A DNA stretch of 64,000 bases. Origin: Acanthornis magna (lineage: Eukaryota; Chordata; Aves; Passeriformes; Acanthizidae). The stretch covers positions 4,155,001 to 4,219,000 of the forward strand of contig JAWUZG010000056.1 of the NCBI GenBank assembly GCA_036785705.1, read 5' to 3'. Below the pieces are notes generated by a model, which made no database searches, was not told the DNA's origin, and saw only the letters and a program-made list of their open reading frames with translations. This document shows, piece after piece, positions 55,501 through 64,000 of this stretch; position 1 is the stretch's first letter; the number at the start of each line of letters is the position of its first letter. Both the position numbers and the translations under genes were made by a program.

Positions 55501-58500
55501 GAACTCCTGTCTCTGTTTGCTGTGGTGAAAACAGCATTTCTTTACAAGCTGTGGATTGGGCCTTGTGTGCCATACTTTTGTACAGATGGAGTGGTCAGAC
55601 ACTTCTGCTTATTGTATTAAACATCAGGAAACCCTGGTGAAGAACTGAGAAGTCTTAATGGGGGGGAAAATGTGACTCTTCTCAAATTCCAAGTTCTGTG
55701 GCTTTGGTGGGGTTTTTTTTCAGTTATAGATAGATGTATTACATGCAGAAACAGACTTGGCTGATGTAAGTACACTGAGTGTATGAAAAAGTAAAAAACT
55801 GCAAGTTCGAATATTCATACCAAATGCAGCATTAGAAGCATCCAGCATGCCCAAGAAACATGTTTGTGCAAGGTAACCCCATATTCCTTACTACTGATAC
55901 ATTGGCTTGAAGAGGCCCTTACAGGTAACTGTTTTATCCAGCTTTTTGGAAAATCCAGCCTGATGGCTTCCCGAGTGCAGTGGACTTTGATTGATTGGTA
56001 CAGTATAAAATAATATAATCAAGACAGCAGAATCAGATTTCTTGCGGATGTATTGCGTTGGTTAATGGCATGACAATGCTTAATCCCACCTTGTGTTGCA
56101 ATCTTCCCAATTAGAAAGGTACTTGCATACTAAGGAACATTTTGTGTGCAATTTTCATTCTTATATAGTGCATGGCATCTGATGTATCACTACATACATA
56201 ACTTGGACACTTTCTACTTTCACACAAATCATTCCTTTCACTTCTGTTTGAGTAATATGGGTATTCCAGAGGTTAAGTGCTGCTATTAGCAATACTCCAA
56301 TTTACACTTAACAAGACTGGAACTTCTAATGAACACTGAGCAGAGCATAAATAAATTCATTCTCTCTGGAATTTTAGACATGGATAACATAAACAGCATT
56401 AACCTTTTCAGAGCAGTGAGAATGATACCTTTCAAGAGAACAGGTAATAATGAAAAGCCTTTCTGTATGTAATATTGAGCACTTAACACTTCAGCACAGA
56501 AGATACCCTGGAATGATAATGGCTTCCATCTATTTATAATGTATCATTAGGCAAGAGATTGTAAAGTTAATTCTGACTACAGCGTTGAAGAAATTGTGAC
56601 TGTGAATGTGATGTTTGTCCTACATGCTCACATAGTCTAGACATCTTACCTGGTCATGCAAGTAACAGTGGTCACACTCTATAAAAGAAATCACTGCAAT
56701 ATGTAGAGGAGCTGTGACTTAACAGTGATAAAAATGCTGAGTTCATTGATTAGCTATTATATTACACTCAGAAATTATACTGTGATACAAAATATGCTGT
56801 GGTTTGTGTTCTTATATAGATATGTAGCACATTTGCTGCCTATTTGCATTAGTCTTCAATGGTCTATGCTTCCTAATAAAATAAAGAAATTATTCTGAAG
56901 AGTGATGAAAGAAGCACAGAGTACAGCTTTTTTCAGTTTCCAACTCAGCACTGACAACAGAGTTTATTAAGCTTCATACAACTGTTGTATCCTGGATAAA
57001 ATATTCATGTTGGGGCTCTCACAGTTATCTGACTCTGAAGCTGTGTGTAAGTGTCCTCCACAGGATTTAAAGCAAGATTTAAATGAAAGTTGACATGCTG
57101 CTGAAGATTCTAAAAGGTATTTGCATTGATTTATGCTCTTTATTAGGATGCATCATCAAACCAGGAAAATCTAAACTAGATAGCCTATGTGAGCTAAAAC
57201 CTTGATGCTGTTGAAGTTGTTGCAAGATTCCCAGTGATTTGAGTGAGAATTTTTTTAATATCTACGGTGATGACAGTTGTGTCTTGGGTCTCAGTCATCT
57301 AGATTTTGTACTGGCTGGAGGAAAATAGACACTTCTACAGTGTGAAACATCTGATTTATTTTAGATGCCCATCTTTTCAATGAAGTGGAGTTGCTTTTTC
57401 TTTTTTTTTCTTTCCCTGTTAAGGTTGTGGAGATAGTCATCCAGATGCTGATGTCTGCAAAATCTTGGGTTTGTACAGACAAAAGCTCCATCCTTCTCAC
57501 CTGTTGTCTGCTTCTCTCTGATGTGGTTCAGACCAGTGTGTTCTCTGCCAGTCAGAGCCCACAGAAGTAGCCCACTTTAACCTGAACAAACATGGGTTCT
57601 AGTTGGATTGGGAGTAAAATTTGAGTGTCCTAGACTTCCATAATGAGAGCTGCATGCCTCGAGTCATGCTAGACTTCAGAGAAATCTAGATCAGTAAGTC
57701 CTTTCGTCACATTTGAAGAGACCTTGAGGACTGGCACACAGTCTCTCCTTTGCTGGTTTGAATGCATTTATTGCCAGAGTGGGAGAGTGCCATGTGGATA
57801 GGGTGGGAGACTGAATTGGAGTAGACATTGTTAGACAGTAGATAACTGCTTTTTTCACTCAAAACAGTGCAATAGTGTACGTCTGAGAGTAGGAAAGTGT
57901 TGCAAAATATGTGAAATGTGCTTGGTGACAAGCCAAAAATACATGTGTTAAACATGTCAGAATAAGCAGTGCATCTCATTTGTTAGGCACAGCCATTTCT
58001 CTGGTGCTGAGCTCACTGGTTGCAAGGCAGCTGCTGTCTCTTGTACAGGAATTGCCATGTGCTAGGCAACTATAAAGAAAGTAGGTCATTTGCAGATAGT
58101 ATGGGTGTTCAAGTTGTTGAACAGATTCTTCATACATTCTGCAGAGTATCATTCTCAGTATGTTCAGATTTATTTAAAGGAAAAATTACTTCAGAGATGT
58201 GAAGAATCCTTTAGCTTTGTGTTTAAGATTTTTTTTTTCAAATTGTGCAAATCTGTGTCTCATTGATGCTTACAGAAGAAACCAAAAAGGAACCACAGGT
58301 GGTCTGAGAAAGTTGTATTATTTGCCATTTCTTCTTTGTTGGTACTGAACTTTTGCCCTTGCTTGATGAATCTGGCTGTAGCTCAGGGATTAACTAGAGG
58401 CTGTGTCAGGAAAGTAATTTTATAGACATAGGTGTGCTAAGGGTAGTTTCCAAATTCAAACAGCATATGTGGCAATCTAAGATTAGTCATTTTTCACATT

Positions 58501-59034
58501 TTCACACCTTCCATCAGCACCTCACTTCAATGAACTTTGTCATATTGCAGGGAAAAACTAGCCTTTTGATAATGTGCATCTCAGTATGTGATCTGTGAAT
58601 GCGTTTGATGTCTTTCAGTGTAACAGCTGAGTGTCAGTTGTAAAGATTCCTATAGTAAGAATATTTAGTGTAAGACACCTGTGGAGCTTTACTGATGACT
58701 GGCCCTCAGTTTTTATTCCAGAGACACCTTCTTATAAATGACGCTTTTCAAATTCCTCCGAATTGGTATTCAGAGGAGACCATACGATAAAAAGGCATGC
58801 CTTGAAGAGGATCATCCCCTCATGACCTACATTTTAACAGGAGCAAAAGTGAAAGAAAAATACTTAGCTGCATTAGATATCTGGTAATGAGCTGAGAAAG
58901 GTGTTAGGGTAGCCAGGTGCTGTTTATCTCATCGGGACTGTGTATTAGGTGTGGGGCAGCTACAGAGAGTGAGCAGTCTTGTGTATTTTTAGAGGTGTGA
59001 GAACTCTTACGAGAAGCCAAATACTTCTTACTTT

Positions 59035-59060
59035 CCCCTCCCATACTCCCCTCCCATACT
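59035..59060. repeat. 13-bp perfect tandem duplication
   Basis: CCCCTCCCATACT occurs twice in a row without mismatch. Polypyrimidine character; no further copies. Confidence 0.9.
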
Positions 59061-60306
59061 CCACTTAGGAGACTCTCACTTTCCCCACCCTTTGTTTCCA
59101 AGCTGCAGTGTATTCTGTTGTTATGTAAGGAAAATACTGTCACCACTGACGTTGTGGTTTCAGAGTTTGGTCCACAGAAGGCAGGAACAGGCAGCTTTTT
59201 TCCCAACCTCTGCAGTGGGGAAGAGCTACAGGGTTGCTTAATTGGCATTCGTTATTGGTGTAAAGCTGAAGTGGCATAGCTGTGTTTTGTGTAGGGGCTG
59301 AGAAGAGTGCTTGGGGTACAAGCACCTGTCTGTGGAAAAAAGTAGTTCTACGGTGTGGAATGTGAAATTGAGTGGGATTTTTATTTTTCTGGCTCTTTAA
59401 AAAGAATTTTTTATTGCTCTCATTTCAAATGAATTGGCAGATGAGAGAATTCGTAACTTGTCTGCCACTAACACAGACCTGTAACAGTCACAGGTCAGGT
59501 TTATTTGCTTTTATTTTTTAAACTCATTCGTCTTATGTTCTAGGGAGAAATCATGCCACTGTTTTGAGGTATTTTTTATTGCTTATTAGACCTATAGCAT
59601 GTGTGGAATTTGTGATAGATAAAATGCACTGAAAGTAGGTATTTTTGTGTGAGCCTATGTGCTTAATATTTAATATCCCTTTGAAATGTTTGTTGATTTA
59701 AAGGAATCACATACTCTTGCTTCCTCTGTACACATTTGTTTCAGAATGTTATCAATTCAATGATTCCTAATCAGAAGCATTTGGAAATCTACAACAAGAT
59801 TGCCAAGTTTTGGCTTTTGGTCTTGCAACATTTTTTTTTTTTAAATGACAGTTTACAGTACAGCTAAAAATCTTGTAAAACTTTAAGTAGGCTCATGGAA
59901 TTTGTCTTTAGCACCTCAAATAAAAATTATTTCAAAATTTTGGATGAAATTTTTTCATCTCTTTTGGAGAAAGCTTTCAGAGACTTATTTCCTTAACTGT
60001 TCAAAAAATGATTTTGCGATGTGCTCAAGACTACTTCTTGCATAAAGTATATGTTTTCAGAAGTATTTACAGAATGTTCTAGAGATTAGCTTTGTGACTA
60101 TAACTGTTTCTCTTGTTCTAATTCTGGACTAAAGTAGTATGATGTCAGATGCTGATGGACTTTCCTTCATTTGAGTGTTGTGTGATGGCATCAGTCGTCA
60201 CATCAGAGACAATTAGAGCTTAGTGGTACAACACGTTCTTGGCAGGAGTTGTGATACTGGGATCAAGATTTGGCAAGGGCAAACTCCAGGATGATCTCCT
60301 GGAAAT

Positions 60307-60342
60307 GATTCTTGGAAAATTTGGGATTCTTGGAAAATTTGC
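60307..60342. repeat. 18-bp tandem duplication
   Basis: GATTCTTGGAAAATTTGG is followed by GATTCTTGGAAAATTTGC. The two copies differ only at the last base, so the duplication is recent. Confidence 0.9.
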
Positions 60343-61221
60343 ATCTACTTTCAGATCTGAGAAATGATTGCCTACATTGGTAGTAAATGGTATTATTTTT
60401 TTCCTAGAAGGAGCTTGGAAAAGCCATGGATTCTTGCAGTTGCATCTAAAAGTTAAGACTCACATCTTATCATACAGAGGTGAAGGAACTGATTACTTCT
60501 GTGGCTGGACTGGACATAAGGAGAAAACCAGCTCAAAATTTGTAATTTTGGTCTTCCTATTTTTACCTCTCTGAGACTGTTGAGAAGGGAAGAGTGGATG
60601 CATGGCAAAAGTAGTGGAGTTTGGGATATGAGATAGGGAGGGACTGTAATGGCAATCTGAAATTCAGAAATAAGCTTTTTTGAAGGGCTCCTGTAGAACA
60701 TGGGGAATTTGTCAAACCATCTGGCTCTGGTGTACAGTGTTGTGGAGCAGAGGGAGGCCTACAGTGCTGCAGTGGAGTGAAGGAGACACAAGCGTGAGTG
60801 AGCCTGGAGCCAGGATTGCAACTTTGATTTCAAGTCTGTAGAGCTTGGCAGGTCTCTGTACTTTTGAGTGAGAAATATGTGCACCCCAACCTCAGTGAAC
60901 ATTTGTCTTTTTCTCATAACATTCTTTAACTGTTCTCTTTGGTTGCTCTCCCAGTTCATTCCAGAAGGCAGCTTTCTGCAAGCTGTCTTAAAAGAGGATG
61001 CCTCTGGCCTGTGTCAGCTCAGGCATTTACATCACTATTGAGTATTTGGTACTCCTTTATTTACTTTAGGAATGCCTGGTGATCACTTTATAAAAGGACC
61101 CAGAATAGCTGTATCATATGAATACCTGTCTCCATTTAGAAAGGGTAGGCCTCTTTAGAAGCTTTATGGGCAGTGCTTATAATCCTTGCTACGTGAGGTC
61201 TCTTTCCTGGTCCTTCACCAG

Positions 61222-61242
61222 AGACATTCCCAGACATTCCCA
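61222..61242. repeat. 10-bp tandem duplication
   Basis: AGACATTCCC occurs twice in a row near this position in the right flank. It is probably only a slippage product. Confidence 0.7.
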
Positions 61243-64000
61243 GCATTGTCTCTTATGAAAACCAGTAACTGTTCAAACTTTCATGCAAGTCTGTGGCACC
61301 CATCATCTTTGTGTTTTCTAGAGGAGCAGTTATTTGCTCACTGCTATTAAAGGGTTAATACATTTCTTGAAAAGCATTTTCATAGTTCTGTTCTGTGTTA
61401 GACTGGATAAGCTCAAGAGAAATTCAAGCTAGATCAATTGTTCTGTTGGGGCAGCAGCTTGTTCCCATCTGCTGCTTTTGCTGAAAAGTTGGCAGATCTT
61501 TTCTGCAGAGATAAAAGGTGGCATAGCTGGATGGAGTCCCCCTAGTCCTAATTTGAAAAGCAGTGCAAGTGGATGAGAAGTTGTGAGTGACAGCAGCTGG
61601 CTGTCAACAGACATCTTTCTTTGGTGTTCTTCAGATACGAGCAGAAAATGTTCTGTTGGTAAATGCCATGCACATGTAAAATCCCTTTCCAGCTACATAG
61701 CAGGGAAGGGTCCAGCTGAGACACCTATTCTGCTTTGGTGGGAGAAGTTTATGGTCTGAGCTGGCTTGTATTAGTGCCTAAAGACAGAACAGGACAACTC
61801 ATCTTTTGATGTTGACTGTGAGATCATTCCCTAGTCTGCCCGCATTGCTCAGTGTCTTCCTCAGACGTGGGGTTTAAGAGGAGGGTCTGTTATCTCAGGA
61901 TTCGCTGAGATTGCTACGTTGCTGACCTTAAGCAAGGCGTGCTTTGCCAAACCTGTGCAACTCAAAGGCATCCTATCTGAAAAGACAGAGTGATGTGGTG
62001 GCTTCGAAAATCAGAGACAAACATGCAAAGAATCTTCAAACTGGCCTAAAGTGTTCCTTAAACAGACCATTTACTTTATAGAAAATATTGCTGTTACTCC
62101 ATTATGCCTCTCCCAAATATTAAAAGATAAAAAGGTATTTTCTCTGGCAGGACTTGAGCTTTAGGCTATAGATCAAACAGGTTCATACATATTTCTGGCC
62201 TCTTTTTTTTAAAAGATTTTTATTTTTTGATTGATTTCTTTGTATTCTCATCAACATCTACTCATATTGTGTTTCAGTGTGGTCTGGCCAACAGTCTTGA
62301 TACAGAGACAAAAATCTTTAGACTTGTTTAACCAAGCTGGTAAGAGAGCTATATTTTCATTCTGAAGTGGGTGGTTGTCCCTGCAATATGTTACGGGGGT
62401 TTGTCTGAAGATTTTCAGAAGCTTTTACCTAAATAAGTATTTAAATTCTTCATTGGCATTGAGCTCTGTTTGAGCTCTTCTTCTCTGGAGCTGCAACTAA
62501 AATCAATGATCAACATGCAGCAATCTTAATCCTCATTCTTCTAATGTACCTTTATGTGGCATTACATGCAGTTACTTAGAGTATGTTGCTGCTGCTTTTG
62601 ATACTCCATAACTTTGTCCTTACAACTGTACAGCTGGAAAATGCAGCTGGTTTTTGCATTGCTGAAATTTGGCTGACTCTGCAGCAACATCCAGGCCTTT
62701 TTGGACACTGCGTGATAAAAATACAGCATTGCTAGTGCTCTGTTTTTATTATTAGTGGAGGTGCAAGGGCTAAAAATACGTCTTGCTTTCAGAAGAATCT
62801 AACAGACAATGCTGCAGAGAGCTCCTTCCTGTCTGTGTCTCGTTTGCTTGATCTGTATCTGGAATTGAAAAGGGCCAGGAGGTTTCCACATAAATCTTTG
62901 AGATTTCTATGTTCCCCTCAGTCTCAGCTTTGATATTCTTTCTTTAAATAAAGTTAGGCCTTAGCTGTTTTAGTATCAAAGAAAACCTCAAGTATGTGAA
63001 GTTGGATGTAGGTGACGCAGAGAGAAGTTTGCACAGAGCTTGTAACAATAGTGGGGAGGTGTGAACTACTGCCTTTACCTCTATTGAGTGTTAGCTCAGA
63101 TATTTAGCAGAGTTGTCTAATTGTGTATATTAAGTATTTAATTCCTTAAAAAGAGTGAAAATACTAGAGACAGCAGAGCTGGATGTGTGGTGTGAGGCAT
63201 GTTATGTTGATGGCTCAAGCTAGGGGCATTTGGGAATTGCTTCTAGTTGTTGGTGTTATAAAGAAGTCCAACACTAAACTTCATCAGGATAGGAACTAAA
63301 GCGTGGGGATTTTAGATTTTTAGCATCTCTGAGGTGTAGTTTATCCTGTAGGTAGAAAACCTGTCACACTTCATCCACATTCCTACTCCAGCATTAAACA
63401 GAAAAGCATTAAAACACTTCCAAGTCTGAAATGAGACACTTCTTCCAGGAGTCCTGAATTCCAGACTGCTCGGTTGGGTTGGGTTTTTTCACCCTGGTGC
63501 TATCACTTTCAATCCTTTTTGCTTTAATAAACTGCCTTGAGCCTGATCAAACAGGACCATCTAAAGGTATGAATCCGTGGATATGAAAGGTGAGGAAGGA
63601 AAAAATTACATCCACTTCCCCTTGTTTGGGTCCTGTGCTGCAGTTGATTCTTTAGCTTAATTAAGTTAATGACTCACTGGATAACTGGCTATAATTGTTC
63701 ATTTTTTTACAGTTTGCAACTTTTTGACACTGGAAAAGTTCTTTCCTGTTGATATTCCTTAAAAAACAAAAAGGGATATAGCAGGTTAGGGCACTAGTAT
63801 GTTGTATGCACACATCAGGTATGTGTTCCATAAAGCTCATTATCCAGAGTTGAGTTTGAAGCTCGGCAAAGAAATTTTAACTGTAGAATGGATGGTAAGT
63901 ACTTTCTTAAAACTGAAAACCAGCCCTACATTCACACTTGTCTTTGCAAGAATAAGAGGAAACAACAAAACAAAAAAAAGAAAAAGCAAAAGAGAACCAC

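Larger units (their letters stand above)
51260..64000. other. Right flank, no gene recognised
   Basis: Apart from the CR1 copy at 52147-52510 and three short tandem duplications, I recognise nothing in this AT-rich 12.7 kb. Open frames reach only about 120 codons (53194-53565, minus) and none has a domain or clear exon boundaries. In mammals THSD4 follows LRRC49, but I see no thrombospondin-type or ADAMTS-like exon. Noncoding or 5' UTR exons of such a gene could be present and would not be visible to me. Confidence 0.6.

Noticed and set aside
62660..62700. GGCTGACTCTGCAGC as a MAF/AP-1 type site
   Set aside because: Only a partial match to the consensus, with no supporting context such as an open promoter or clustered sites.
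51260..64000. Coding exons of THSD4
   Set aside because: No thrombospondin type 1 (WxxWxxWSxCSxxCG-like) or ADAMTS spacer segment was seen on either strand.
1..64000. CRISPR arrays, operons, phage genes, rRNA or tRNA genes
   Set aside because: The window is vertebrate nuclear DNA. I saw no such array or operon, and no cloverleaf or rRNA segment on reading.

Overview
This is nuclear DNA from a bird. Interrupted genes with GT-AG introns and CpG-island promoters show a vertebrate. Several CR1 LINE 3' ends, including the typical 'GATTCTATGA' terminus, a compact gene structure and the gene order point to birds. I cannot name the order or species. There is nothing prokaryotic or viral here, and I see no novel multi-gene system; the interest lies in gene structure and regulation.

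Two protein genes are complete and lie head to head. LARP6 (minus strand, stop at 2569, start at 9015, 3 coding exons, 486 aa) encodes the La-related RNA-binding protein known for binding the 5' stem-loop of type I collagen mRNAs. LRRC49 (plus strand, start at 11963, stop at 50778, 16 core coding exons, 686 aa) encodes a leucine-rich-repeat subunit of the TTLL1 tubulin polyglutamylase complex. All 19 exons were joined by hand. Every junction is GT-AG, every frame is kept and no exon is broken. The first introns of LRRC49 also hold a convincing unlisted symmetric exon (13873-14070, 198 nt, phase 1-1), which would give a 752-aa form, and a weaker 33-nt microexon candidate.

Layout: 1-1600 is the left flank with no recognisable gene. 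1600-2568 is the probable LARP6 3' UTR, which contains an antisense CR1 copy. 2569-9015 is LARP6; its intron 1 holds a 168-codon sense-strand frame with a downstream AATAAA that could be an alternative last exon or a retrocopy. 8550-9360 is the LARP6 CpG island. 9360-11740 is an AT-rich spacer with a CR1 fragment and, at its right end, a (CCAT)n array with an 8-bp ATCGATCC sub-repeat. 11740-12115 is the LRRC49 CpG island, with a perfect RFX-type X-box 130 bp before the start codon. 11963-50778 is LRRC49; intron 9 carries an isolated GC-rich island (about 33.88-34.11 kb) with a near-consensus CTCF site. 50.8-51.25 kb is the LRRC49 3' UTR. 51.3-64 kb is a right flank with one long CR1 copy and no exon I can recognise.

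The two genes are not known to act in one pathway. LARP6 acts in mRNA translation and LRRC49 in tubulin modification at cilia and centrosomes. Their shared feature is the divergent promoter arrangement.
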